Assembly: GCF_013363755.1 (NCBI RefSeq)
Contig: NZ_CP054840.1
Span: 2,225,501-2,289,500, forward strand
Source: Comamonas antarctica
GTDB lineage: Bacteria; Pseudomonadota; Gammaproteobacteria; Burkholderiales; Burkholderiaceae_C
Length of the DNA stretch: 64,000 bases
Direction of reading: 5' to 3'
The notes beneath the pieces are model-generated. The model saw nothing but the letters and a program-made list of their open reading frames with translations, ran no database searches and was not told where the DNA came from. This document shows, piece after piece, positions 16,236 to 28,198 of the stretch. How positions within the stretch are numbered: the stretch's first letter is position 1; the number at the start of each line of letters is the position of its first letter. The position numbers and the translations under genes are program-made.

Positions 16236-17825
16236 TCAGCCGGGCTGGCGCAGCAGATGCTTCTGGATCTTGCCGCTGGTGGTCTTGGGCAGCGAATCGA
16301 CGAAATGGTAGCGGCGCGGGCGCTTGTAGGCCGCGAGGCGGTCGCCCTGGACCAGGAAGGCATCGAGCAGCGCCGCATCCGCCAGGTCTTGCGCACCCTT
16401 GCGCACCACATGCGCCACGACCACCTGGCCCCAGCGTTCGTCGGCCTCGCCGACCACGGCCACCTCGAGCACGCCCGGATGCTCGACCAGCGCGTCCTCG
16501 ACTTCGCGCGGATAGACGTTTTCCGCGCCCGAATTGATCATGTAGTCCATGCGGTCGCGGATCCAGAGATAGCCGTCGCCATCGAGATGCCCCATGTCGC
16601 CGGTGTGGTACCAGCCATGCGCCAGCGCACGCGCGTTGGCATCGGGGCGCTGCAGGTAGCCGGCCATCATGCAGGGGCCGCGCACCAGGATCTCGCCGAC
16701 CTCGCCCTGCGCGCACGGGGCCGCGGGGTCGCTCGGGCTGCCGTCGGCCGGCACGCGCGCGACGACCAGGTCATGGCTCAGCGACGGCAGGCCGGCCGAG
16801 CCCGCGTGCGACAGCTGCTCGTGCGGATAGAGCACCGACATGCAGGGCCCCATCTCGGTCGTGCCGAACACCTGCACCAGCCCCGAGCCGACCTGGCGCG
16901 TCCATTCGCGGATCAGGTGCGGCGCCATCGACGCACCGCCGTACTCGACCAGGCGCAGGCTGCGCGTGTCATGGTTTGCCAGGGACGGCGCGTGCAGCAG
17001 CATCGAGACCATGGTCGGCGCGGCAAAAAAGAACGTGACTTTCTCGGCCTCGACCAGGCGCCAGGCTTCGTCGGCATCGAAGCGGCGCTGCAGCACCAGC
17101 GTCGCGCCGACCTGCAGCCGCGGCAGAAAGCTCGTGTGAAGTTCGGCCGTGTGGTTGAGCGGCGCCACCGACAGGCCCACGTCCTCGCGCCGGAACTGCA
17201 TGATCTGGTGCATCAGCGCGTTGTGCGCGAGCTTGCTGCGGTGGGTATGCAGCACGCCCTTGGGCCGGCCTGTGGTGCCGCTGGTGTACATCAGGATGCA
17301 CGGGTCCATTTCATCGACCGCGACTTCGGGCGCATGGTCGGGCCGCCCTTGCGCCAGCGCGCTCAGGCGTGCGCTGGCACCCGCCGGCGTGGCATCGGCT
17401 TCGCCCTCGTCGGCATAGATCCAGTGCGCAGGACGCGCGCCGCCATCGGCCAGCAGCGCCTGGGTGCGGGCCACGACCTCGGCCACCTCGCGCTCGAACA
17501 CCAGCGCGCGCGCCTGGCCATCCTGGAGGATGAATGCGAGCTCCTGCGCCGCGAGCCGGTAGTTGATCGGATTGAAGACCGCGCCGATGCGCGCCGCCGC
17601 CAGCAGCGTGAACACAAAGGCCGGCGTGTTGTAGAGAAAGGCGGCGACCACGTCGCCGCGCCCCACGCCCAGCGCCAGCAGGCCGTGCGCATGGCGGTTG
17701 ACTTCGGCATCGAGCTGCGCATAGGTCCAGGCGCGGCGCCGGCCGCCCTCCCAGGCCACGAGCGCCTCCTTGCGCGCAAGGTAGCGCGCGGGCCAGGCCA
17801 GGGTGTCGCCGAGGGTGAGCTGCAT
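16236..17825 (-). CDS. AMP-dependent acyl-CoA synthetase/ligase
   Basis: The 529-residue enzyme belongs to the ANL superfamily and activates a carboxylic acid with ATP to an acyl-adenylate and then an acyl-CoA. The P-loop-like motif YTSGTTGRPKG (about residue 180), FGTTEMGP, YHTGDMGHLDGDGYLWIRDR and the C-terminal PKTTSGKIQKHLLR with the catalytic lysine (about 520) are all present. The ATG at 17825 (MQLTLGDTLAWPARYLARKE) follows ggaga and matches family N-termini; the frame is open far upstream but that part is antisense to gcvT. It is divergent from gcvT. Substrate unknown; a medium-chain or aromatic acid is plausible. Confidence 0.88.
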   Translation of the reverse strand: MQLTLGDTLAWPARYLARKEALVAWEGGRRRAWTYAQLDAEVNRHAHGLLALGVGRGDVVAAFLYNTPAFVFTLLAAARIGAVFNPINYRLAAQELAFILQDGQARALVFEREVAEVVARTQALLADGGARPAHWIYADEGEADATPAGASARLSALAQGRPDHAPEVAVDEMDPCILMYTSGTTGRPKGVLHTHRSKLAHNALMHQIMQFRREDVGLSVAPLNHTAELHTSFLPRLQVGATLVLQRRFDADEAWRLVEAEKVTFFFAAPTMVSMLLHAPSLANHDTRSLRLVEYGGASMAPHLIREWTRQVGSGLVQVFGTTEMGPCMSVLYPHEQLSHAGSAGLPSLSHDLVVARVPADGSPSDPAAPCAQGEVGEILVRGPCMMAGYLQRPDANARALAHGWYHTGDMGHLDGDGYLWIRDRMDYMINSGAENVYPREVEDALVEHPGVLEVAVVGEADERWGQVVVAHVVRKGAQDLADAALLDAFLVQGDRLAAYKRPRRYHFVDSLPKTTSGKIQKHLLRQPG

Positions 17826-17910
17826 GGGGAATCTCCGGAAATTCACAAATCTTGGCGGCGAGTGTAGGCTGTGCCTTATCGCTTTGCGCAATTTGCATAT
17901 GGCGCGCCGG

Positions 17911-17985
17911 GCGCCGTTGTGCTGGGCGCCATTGCGCCGGGCGCCGTTGCGCTGGGCGCCATTGCGCCGGGCGTCGTAGCGCCCA
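17911..17985. repeat. 15-bp tandem repeat array upstream of gcvT
   Basis: Five consecutive 15-bp units lie at 17911-17985: gcgccgttgtgctgg, gcgccattgcgccgg, gcgccgttgcgctgg, gcgccattgcgccgg and a degenerate fifth unit. Alternating units match, so the array is really a 30-bp unit repeated twice (17911-17940 and 17941-17970) with one mismatch. It occupies the divergent promoter region between the acyl-CoA synthetase gene and gcvT, 18 bp before the gcvT start. Confidence 0.9.
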
Positions 17986-18002
17986 CACGCCGGGAGACCT
18001 CC

Positions 18003-19163
18003 ATGACCACCGCGAACAGCCTGCCCCATTTCCTTTCTCCTGCGCCCGGCGAACGGCTGCAGACGCCGCTGCATTCGCTGCACCTGGAGCTGGGCGCGCG
18101 CATGGTGGAATATGCGGGCTACGCGCTGCCGGTGCAGTTTGCGCGCGGGCTGGTGGCCGAGCACCTGCACACGCGCTCCGCGGCCAGCCTGTTCGATGTG
18201 TCGCACATGGGCCAGTTGCGGCTGGTCGGGCCGGACACCGCGGCCGCGCTGGAATCGCTGATGCCCATCGACGTGCTGGAGCTGCCCGAAGGCCGCCAGC
18301 GCTACGGCCTGCTGCTCAATGAAGACGCCGGCATCCTCGACGACCTGATGCTGGTGGCGCGCAGCGGCGATTTCCTGCTGGTCGTCAACGGCGCGTGCAA
18401 GCATGCCGATCTCGCGCACCTGCAGGCGCGCATCGGCCAGCGCTGCGCGATCGCGCCGCTCGTCGAGCATGCGCTGCTGGCATTGCAGGGGCCGCTGGCC
18501 GTCGACGTGCTGCAGCGCCTCGTGCCCGGTGCCCAGCAACTGCGGTTCATGGACGGCGCGGCCTTTGTCTGGGAAGGCAGCGAGCTCTACATCACGCGCA
18601 GCGGCTACACCGGCGAGGACGGCTTCGAGATCTCGCTGCCCGGGGTGCTGGCCGAAGCGTTTGCGCGCGCGCTGCTGCACCATCCCGAGGTCGAGCCCGC
18701 GGGCCTGGGCGCGCGCAACGCGCTGCGCCTCGAAGCCGGGCTGTGCCTCTATGGCAACGAACTCGATGCCAGCACCACGCCCGCCGAGGCCGGGCTGCTG
18801 TGGGCGGTGCCCAAGGTGCGCCGTGCGGACGGCCTGCGCGCCGGCGGGTTTCCGGGTGCCGCGCGGCTGCTGGCGCAGATCGCCCATCCGGCGCTGCGCC
18901 CGCGCCAGCGCGTGGGCCTGCGGGCGCTCGAACGCGTGCCGGTGCGCGAGCCCGCGCCGCTGCATGGCGCCGACGGCCGCCAGGTCGGACGGGTCACCAG
19001 CGGCCTGCTGTCGCCGAGCCTGGACCAACCGATCGCCCAGGCCTATGTCGAGCCGGCCAGTGCCGCGCCCGGCACGCGCCTGCAGGCGATGGTGCGCGGC
19101 AAGCCGGTTCCCATGGAAATCACGGCCCTGCCGTTCGTCGCCAGCCGTTATGACCGTGGCTGA
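18003..19163 (+). CDS. gcvT: Glycine cleavage system T protein (aminomethyltransferase)
   Basis: The 386-residue enzyme moves the methylene group from aminomethylated H protein to tetrahydrofolate, releasing ammonia. TPLHSLHLELGARMVEYAGY, SLFDVSHMGQLRLVGPD and RSGYTGEDGFEISLP are conserved aminomethyltransferase segments; the C-terminal domain includes PREPAPLHG-like and GRVTSGLLSPSLDQPIAQAY sequence. The ATG at 18003 follows gggagacct. The frame is open back to 17871 through the 15-bp repeats, but that extension is low-complexity. It is the first gene of gcvT-gcvH-gcvP. Confidence 0.95.
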   Translation: MTTANSLPHFLSPAPGERLQTPLHSLHLELGARMVEYAGYALPVQFARGLVAEHLHTRSAASLFDVSHMGQLRLVGPDTAAALESLMPIDVLELPEGRQRYGLLLNEDAGILDDLMLVARSGDFLLVVNGACKHADLAHLQARIGQRCAIAPLVEHALLALQGPLAVDVLQRLVPGAQQLRFMDGAAFVWEGSELYITRSGYTGEDGFEISLPGVLAEAFARALLHHPEVEPAGLGARNALRLEAGLCLYGNELDASTTPAEAGLLWAVPKVRRADGLRAGGFPGAARLLAQIAHPALRPRQRVGLRALERVPVREPAPLHGADGRQVGRVTSGLLSPSLDQPIAQAYVEPASAAPGTRLQAMVRGKPVPMEITALPFVASRYDRG

Positions 19164-19253
19164 TGCGCCCCATCTGGCATCAACCACGCTGCCGACGGGA
19201 TACAGTGCGGGCTGTTGCCTTGCGCATTTCTTTTTTGTTTTTCTGGAGTTCTC

Positions 19254-19628
19254 ATGAGCGTTCAATTTTCCAAGGACCACGAGTGGATCAACGCCGCCGA
19301 TCCGGCCGCAGCCGTGGTGGGCATCACCGTGCATGCGCAAGATGCGCTGGGCGACGTGGTGTTCGTCGATCTGCCCGAAGTCGGCAAGACCTTTGCACAG
19401 GGTGAGGTGGCCGGCGTGGTCGAGTCGGTCAAGGCCGCGGCCGACATCTACATGCCCGTGAGCGGCGAGATCGTCGAGGTCAACGAAGCACTGCGCAACG
19501 ACCCGTCGCTGGCCAACTCCGATCCGCTGGCCGCGGGCTGGTTCTTCAAGGTCAAGATCAGCGATCCCGCGCAGCTCGGCAGCCTGCTCGACGAGGCCGC
19601 CTACACGGCCTTCGCGCAAAGCGCCTGA
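19254..19628 (+). CDS. gcvH: Glycine cleavage system H protein (lipoyl carrier)
   Basis: The 124-residue protein shuttles the methylamine group between the P, T and L proteins on its lipoyl arm. GEVAGVVESVKAAADIYMPV (residues 50-69) carries the lipoylated lysine K60. The ATG at 19254 is preceded by ctggag and gives MSVQFSKDHEWI, the usual start. It lies 90 bp after gcvT and 95 bp before gcvP in the same direction. Length and both conserved ends are normal. Confidence 0.95.
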   Translation: MSVQFSKDHEWINAADPAAAVVGITVHAQDALGDVVFVDLPEVGKTFAQGEVAGVVESVKAAADIYMPVSGEIVEVNEALRNDPSLANSDPLAAGWFFKVKISDPAQLGSLLDEAAYTAFAQSA

Positions 19629-19651
19629 GCGCGCGCGGCACGCCGGTGCCG

Positions 19652-19675
19652 CCAGGCCCTGCCGGCCGGGCCTGG
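19652..19675 (+). other. Intercistronic hairpin between gcvH and gcvP
   Basis: ccaggccc (19652-19659) pairs perfectly with gggcctgg (19668-19675) around an eight-base loop. No T run follows, so it is not a classical terminator; it may stabilise the gcvTH message or reduce gcvP expression. Role inferred. Confidence 0.45.
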
Positions 19676-19723
19676 TGCCCGGGAAATCCCATTGCTTGCT
19701 GACATTCACGCGAAGGTCCTGCC

Positions 19724-22618
<2,895 letters not shown>

Positions 22619-22627
22619 ACGTCCACC

Positions 22628-22740
22628 CGTCGTGGTCGACCTGTCCCGCCGTTCGTGGTGAGCCTGTCGCAGTTCGTGGTGAGCCTGTCGAACCATGAAC
22701 TCCCGCCGTTCGTGGTGAGCCTGTCGAACCATGAAGGTCT
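22628..22740. repeat. Cluster of dispersed REP-like repeats after gcvP
   Basis: The unit gttcgtggtgagcctgtcg occurs three times: 22651-22669, 22672-22690 and 22708-22726. Copies two and three continue with aaccatgaa, and a degenerate copy sits at 22629-22650 (cgtggtcgacctgtcccgcc). Short sequences of this kind recur in intergenic regions of many Proteobacteria; that statement is from general knowledge. Their reverse complement creates spurious reading frames beginning MVRQAHHER. No spacer pattern of a CRISPR array is present. Confidence 0.85.
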
Positions 22741-22875
22741 CGCGCCCCGACCGTTGCCTTCGATAACCAAGTCCGCCACCCGCCCACTATCCCCTCGGCT
22801 TGTGGCCGAATCCGGTCGCGCTTAAACTCGCGGCGTCTGCGGAACCTGAGCCGTACGGCCAACGCACCACTTTTC

Positions 22876-25056
22876 ATGAGCCGTCCCGACCTGTCCTATC
22901 TCCTGCGCAAAGACGATCCTCTCGGCTTGCATCACCTGATGGGCCCGGAACCCGAGGTGGCTCCGGCGCGGCCCTGGCCGCCCGAAGTGCCGGAATACCT
23001 GGCCGACGAGCCGCTTGCCGCGCTCGTGACGGAGCTGCGCAACTACCAGCACGAGCTGGAAATCCAGAACAAGGTCCTCGACTACAGCCAGGCCGTGGCC
23101 GAAAGCGCGTCCGAGCGCTTCGAGGCGCTGTTCGCCAGCATTCCGCTGCCGCTGCTGGTGCTCGACGAGCACGACATGGTGATCCAGGCCAACGCCATGG
23201 CGCACAACGCCTTCCAGCCGACGGAAGACGACCGCATCCTGGTGTCGTTCATGCCGCTGGTGAGCGAGGACCATGCCGACCGTGTCTGCGAGGCCTTTCT
23301 CGCGGCGCGCGAACGCGGCGGCAGCGAGGTCCACGAGGTGGTGTTCTCCGTCAACGCCGACGTGCACCTCTGCGGCGACCTGCACATCGCCTGCATCGAG
23401 ATCCCGCAGAAGAAGGGCCCGCCCATCGCCCAGTTCCTGTGCGCCGTGGTCGACCAGGGACCGCTGCTTGCCGAGCGGCGTACGCTGCAGCAGCGCAACA
23501 CGCAGCTGTTTGCCAGCGAACGCCGGCTCGAGTCGGTCATCAATTCCAGCCTCGACGCCATCCTGTGCGTCGACAACGCGCAGCGCATCACGGTGTTCAA
23601 CCCCACGGCCGCGGCGCTGTTCACCTGCGCCGCCGAGGACGCGCTGGGCAGTCCGCTCGAGCGCTTCCTGCCCGATGCCGCCAATGCGCTGGAGCTGGCG
23701 GCGCTCACCACGCAGGCCGTGCTCGGCGAGATGGAAGGCCGCACCGCCAGCGGCAAGCAGCTGGCCGTCGAAGTCAGCGTGGCCTTCGAGCAGCACGCGG
23801 GCGGAGAAACCACGACCACGGTGTTCGCGCGCGACCTGAGCAGCCGCAAGAAGGCCGAGGCCCACCGCAGCGAACTCGAGGCGCAGCTGCGCGAATCGCA
23901 CAAGATGCAGGCCGTGGGCACCATGGCCGGTGGCATCGCGCACGATTTCAACAACATCGTCGGTGCCATCCTGGGCAATGTCGAGCTGGCGCGCGCCGAC
24001 TGCCCCGAGAATTCCTCGCTGCTCGAGAGCCTGCAGGAAATCGAGAAAGCCGGCCGGCGCGCACGCGACCTGGTGCGCCAGATCCTCACTTTCAGCCGCA
24101 ACGAACCGCCGCGGCTGTGCGCGGTGCAGGCGGCCGAGGTCATCCGCGACACCGAACGCCTGCTGCGCGTGACGCTGCCGCCGGCCATTGCCCTGCACTC
24201 GCATATCGCGCCGCAACTGCCGGCTCTGCTGGCCGATGCAACGCAGGTCGAGCAGGCATTGTTCAACCTGACCACCAACGCCGTGCATGCGATCGGCGAT
24301 GCGCGCGGCATGGTGCAGGTCACGGCGACGCTCGCACCCGCCGACCAGCGCCTGAGCGACCGCCTGGGCCTGCCGTTGGCGAGCTATGTCGCGCTGAGCG
24401 TGCAGGACACCGGCCCGGGCATCGACGCCGCGACGCTGCAGCGCATCTTCGAGCCGTTCTTCACCACCAAGCCCGTGGGCCAGGGCACTGGCCTGGGCCT
24501 GGCCGTCGTGCATGGCGTCATGCGCACCCATGGCGGTGCGGTCGATGTCACCAGCACGCCCGGCGAGGGCAGCCGCTTCACGCTGTATTTCCCCATTGCC
24601 GGCGGATCGGCCCCGGTGCTGGCGCCGCCCGTCGAGCGCCGGCCGTCGCTGGCGGCCGCGCCCGCCGATGGCGCGCCGCGCCGCCATGTGATGTATGTCG
24701 ACGACGACCAGGCATTGGTGTTCCTGGTGCAGCGGCTGCTGCGCCGCCGCGGCTATGAGGTCAGCGGCTTCACCGACCCGCGCGAGGCCGTGGACGCGCT
24801 CGAGGCCGCGCCCCGGCAGTACGACCTGGTGGTCACCGACTACAACATGCCCGGCTTTTGCGGCGTGGACCTGGTGCGCGCGGCCCTCGCCACGCGTCCC
24901 GACCTGCCCGTGGCGCTGGCCTCGGGCTATGTCACGGCCGAGATCGAGGCCGAGGCGCTGGCCGCGGGCGCGCGCGCGCTGATCCACAAGCCCAATGACG
25001 TCGAGGAACTCTGCACCACGGTCGACCAGCTGATGAACCAGCCGCGGCTCGGCTGA
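22876..25056 (+). CDS. Hybrid sensor histidine kinase with C-terminal receiver
   Basis: The 726-residue protein has two PAS-like sensor regions (about residues 75-205 and 215-335), a histidine-kinase core and a receiver domain. The phosphorylated histidine is H356 in MAGGIAHDFNNIVGAILGNV. The ATPase domain shows NLTTNAVHAIGDA, DTGPGIDAATLQRIFEPFFT and GTGLGLAVVHGVM. The receiver at about 610-726 has D655 in VVTDYNMPG and ends HKPNDVEELC. No transmembrane segment is obvious, so sensing is probably cytoplasmic. There is no adjacent response-regulator gene; output may pass through an unlinked partner. An RluA-type gene follows after 4 bp. Confidence 0.9.
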   Translation: MSRPDLSYLLRKDDPLGLHHLMGPEPEVAPARPWPPEVPEYLADEPLAALVTELRNYQHELEIQNKVLDYSQAVAESASERFEALFASIPLPLLVLDEHDMVIQANAMAHNAFQPTEDDRILVSFMPLVSEDHADRVCEAFLAARERGGSEVHEVVFSVNADVHLCGDLHIACIEIPQKKGPPIAQFLCAVVDQGPLLAERRTLQQRNTQLFASERRLESVINSSLDAILCVDNAQRITVFNPTAAALFTCAAEDALGSPLERFLPDAANALELAALTTQAVLGEMEGRTASGKQLAVEVSVAFEQHAGGETTTTVFARDLSSRKKAEAHRSELEAQLRESHKMQAVGTMAGGIAHDFNNIVGAILGNVELARADCPENSSLLESLQEIEKAGRRARDLVRQILTFSRNEPPRLCAVQAAEVIRDTERLLRVTLPPAIALHSHIAPQLPALLADATQVEQALFNLTTNAVHAIGDARGMVQVTATLAPADQRLSDRLGLPLASYVALSVQDTGPGIDAATLQRIFEPFFTTKPVGQGTGLGLAVVHGVMRTHGGAVDVTSTPGEGSRFTLYFPIAGGSAPVLAPPVERRPSLAAAPADGAPRRHVMYVDDDQALVFLVQRLLRRRGYEVSGFTDPREAVDALEAAPRQYDLVVTDYNMPGFCGVDLVRAALATRPDLPVALASGYVTAEIEAEALAAGARALIHKPNDVEELCTTVDQLMNQPRLG

Positions 25057-25060
25057 GGCC

Positions 25061-25723
25061 ATGCCGGAGCAAGACGCGTTCAGCTGCATCGCGGCCGATG
25101 ACGACCTGCTGGTGCTGGGCAAGCCCGCGGGCCTGCTGTGCGTGCCCGGACGCGGCGAAGACAAGCAAGACTGCCTGAGCGCGCGCGCGCAGGCGCGCTG
25201 GCCCGAGGCACTGGTCGTGCACCGGCTCGACATGGCCACCTCGGGGCTGGTGCTCATGGCACGCTCGCCTGCCGTGCAGCGCCAGCTGGGCCTGGCCTTC
25301 GAGCAGCGCGCCGTGCACAAGCGCTACGTCGCCATCGTCGACGGCCTGCTGCCCCAAGGGGCCGTTGAGGACGGCGGCTGGCAGACCATCGATGCGCCGA
25401 TTGCCGCCGACTGGCCGCGCCGGCCGCTGCGCATCATCGATGCCGCAGGCAAGCCCAGCCAGACGCGCTGGCGCGTGCTGGCGCACGACCCGCCGGGCTG
25501 GCCGGGCTGCACGCGCGTCGAGCTCGAACCCGTCACCGGCCGCACCCACCAGTTGCGCGTGCACCTCGCGCATCTGGGCCATCCCATTCTGGGCGACGCG
25601 CTGTACGCCGGCGAGCCGGTGGCCGCGCGCGCGCCCCGCCTGCTGCTGCATGCCGAGCAGCTGGGCTTGGCCCATCCCGGTGATGGCGGCTGGCGCACGT
25701 TCCACCTGCCCGCGGCGTTCTGA
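25061..25723 (+). CDS. rluA: RluA-family pseudouridine synthase
   Basis: The 220-residue enzyme converts uridine to pseudouridine in structured RNA. The catalytic motif VVHRLDMATSGLVLMA (D57) is diagnostic, and VTGRTHQLRVHLAHLGHPIL is the second conserved block. It lacks an N-terminal S4 domain and its length matches E. coli RluA (about 219 residues), which acts on 23S rRNA U746 and tRNA U32. The start lies 4 bp after the sensor-kinase stop, so the two may be co-transcribed by chance of layout. The symbol is likely but not proven by sequence alone. Confidence 0.85.
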   Translation: MPEQDAFSCIAADDDLLVLGKPAGLLCVPGRGEDKQDCLSARAQARWPEALVVHRLDMATSGLVLMARSPAVQRQLGLAFEQRAVHKRYVAIVDGLLPQGAVEDGGWQTIDAPIAADWPRRPLRIIDAAGKPSQTRWRVLAHDPPGWPGCTRVELEPVTGRTHQLRVHLAHLGHPILGDALYAGEPVAARAPRLLLHAEQLGLAHPGDGGWRTFHLPAAF

Positions 25724-25875
25724 CACCGCCTGAAACAACCAGGCCGGCGGCGTCCTGCCTCTGGGCGGCGGGCGCCATCGCCCATCCCCCCGCACATACC
25801 CTATTGCGGCAATCGACTGCCGGCATAAGCTGGAACTCCTGTGGCTTCACCCTCTGCCTTTCAAGGAGATCCCCC

Positions 25876-27000
25876 ATGCAAAAACCGTTTCGGCTGTCTG
25901 TTCTCATCGCTGCACTGGGGCTTGCTGCCACCAGCCTGACGTCCGTGGCCCATGCGCAGAACATCCGCATCGCCATGGTCATTCCCACCACGGGAGCGTT
26001 GACCCAGTACGGCGACATGGTCAAGGAAGGCGCGTCCACCGCCGTCGAAATGGTCAATGCCGCAGGCGGCATCCAGGGCAAGAAGATCGAGCTCGTTCCC
26101 GTCGACGATGCCTGCGAGCCCAAGCAAGGCCCGGTGGCCGCCAACCGCGTGGTCAATGCCAAGATCGGCTATGTGATCGGTCCGGTCTGCTCGGGCGCCG
26201 CGATCGCCGCTGCGCCGATCTACAACAACGAGGGTGTGGTGGTGGTGACCCCCTCCGCCACCTCGCCCGCCCTGACCGACGGCAAGAAGTTCCACTACAT
26301 CTTCCGCACCATCGGCCGCGACGATCAGCAGGGTCCGTCGGCGGCAAAGTTCATCATCGAGAAGGCCAAGCCCAAGAAGGTCGCCGTGGTGCATGACAAG
26401 CAGTCGTACGGCCAGGGCATCGCCACCTCGGTGCGCGACGCGCTGAAGAAAGCCGGCATCGACGTGGTGCTGTTCGAGGGCATCAACGCCGGCGACAGCG
26501 ACTACTCGGCCGTGATCACCAAGCTCAAGAGCAATGGCGTCGATTTCGTCTATTACGGGGGCTACCACCCCGAAATGGGCCTGCTGCTGCGCCAGGCGGG
26601 CGAGCAAGGCCTCAAGGTGCGCATGATGGGCCCCGAAGGCGTGGGCAACCCCGAAGTCAACGCCATTGCGGGCAACGCCGTCGAAGGCATGCTCGTGACC
26701 CTGCCGGCCGACTTCGCCGCCAACCCGAAGAACGCCGCCGTGGTCAAGGCCTTCCAGGACAAGAAGCGCAACCCTTCGGGCGCGTTCCAGTTGACCGCGT
26801 ATGCCGCGGTGCAGGTGCTGCTCGACAGCATCAAGGCCGTGGGCGACAGCCCCGCCAAGGTGGCCGACCACCTGCACAAGAACAGCTTTGAAACCGCGCT
26901 CGGGACGGTGGGCTGGAACGCACAGGGCGACCTGAAGGCATTCGACTTCCAGGTCTTCGAGTGGCACAAGGACGGCAGCAAGACCGCGGCCGCCAAGTGA
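25876..27000 (+). CDS. livK: Branched-chain amino acid ABC transporter substrate-binding protein
   Basis: The 374-residue product has a Sec signal peptide ending SVAHA-QN (about residue 27) and a type I periplasmic binding fold. IRIAMVIPTTGALTQYGDMV, AAGGIQGKKIELVPVDDAC, IGPVCSGAAIAAAPIYNNEG and the Ser/Thr contacts in VVTPSATSPALT are as in LivJ/LivK. The ATG at 25876 follows aaggagat. It is the first gene of livKHMGF. High-affinity capture of leucine, isoleucine and valine is the family norm, but paralogues in this order of bacteria also bind other amino acids, amides or aromatic acids. Confidence 0.9.
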   Translation: MQKPFRLSVLIAALGLAATSLTSVAHAQNIRIAMVIPTTGALTQYGDMVKEGASTAVEMVNAAGGIQGKKIELVPVDDACEPKQGPVAANRVVNAKIGYVIGPVCSGAAIAAAPIYNNEGVVVVTPSATSPALTDGKKFHYIFRTIGRDDQQGPSAAKFIIEKAKPKKVAVVHDKQSYGQGIATSVRDALKKAGIDVVLFEGINAGDSDYSAVITKLKSNGVDFVYYGGYHPEMGLLLRQAGEQGLKVRMMGPEGVGNPEVNAIAGNAVEGMLVTLPADFAANPKNAAVVKAFQDKKRNPSGAFQLTAYAAVQVLLDSIKAVGDSPAKVADHLHKNSFETALGTVGWNAQGDLKAFDFQVFEWHKDGSKTAAAK

Positions 27001-27112
27001 TTTCCCGGCGCTTGCAGGCGCGCATCGGAGATGGTGTGCGGCCCGGCCGCGCACCCTCTTCCTGCGGACGCGCCATCAAGTAGTGGCTTCATCAGGCGGA
27101 AGGCGGTGAGTA

Positions 27113-28042
<930 letters not shown>

Positions 28043-28046
28043 AATG

Positions 28047-28165
28047 AAAGCACCCCCTGTGCGACTAACGTCGCTTCCCCCTCTCATCCTTCGGTGGAGG
28101 GGGACGGCAGCCTCGGTGCGGGGCGGCCCTTCCTCGCTGCCTCCCTGCTGGGCCACGCCAGTTCC
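28047..28165. repeat. Probable dispersed intergenic element between livH and livM
   Basis: The 156 bp between livH and livM is C-rich and non-coding. It contains ccccctctcatccttcggtg with its partner gagggggac, forming a hairpin at about 28077-28104, then cggcagcctcggtgcggggc. From memory, this kind of C-rich sequence recurs between genes in Comamonadaceae genomes, but I cannot verify it here. The other downstream liv genes overlap by 1-4 bp, so the element looks inserted in the operon. Confidence 0.5.
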
Positions 28166-28198
28166 TGAGTTTTTAATCACTGTGCTGGAGCAAGGCTG

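Noticed and set aside
17826..18002. Glycine riboswitch before gcvT
   Set aside because: No conserved aptamer core could be recognised by eye; the space is largely taken by 15-bp repeats.
17871..18002. Longer gcvT start with a repeat-encoded N-terminus
   Set aside because: The extension is low-complexity and lacks homology, whereas the ATG at 18003 has a good ribosome binding site and the family N-terminus.
22628..22740. CRISPR array
   Set aside because: Repeat spacing is irregular, there are no spacers of uniform length, and no cas genes are near.
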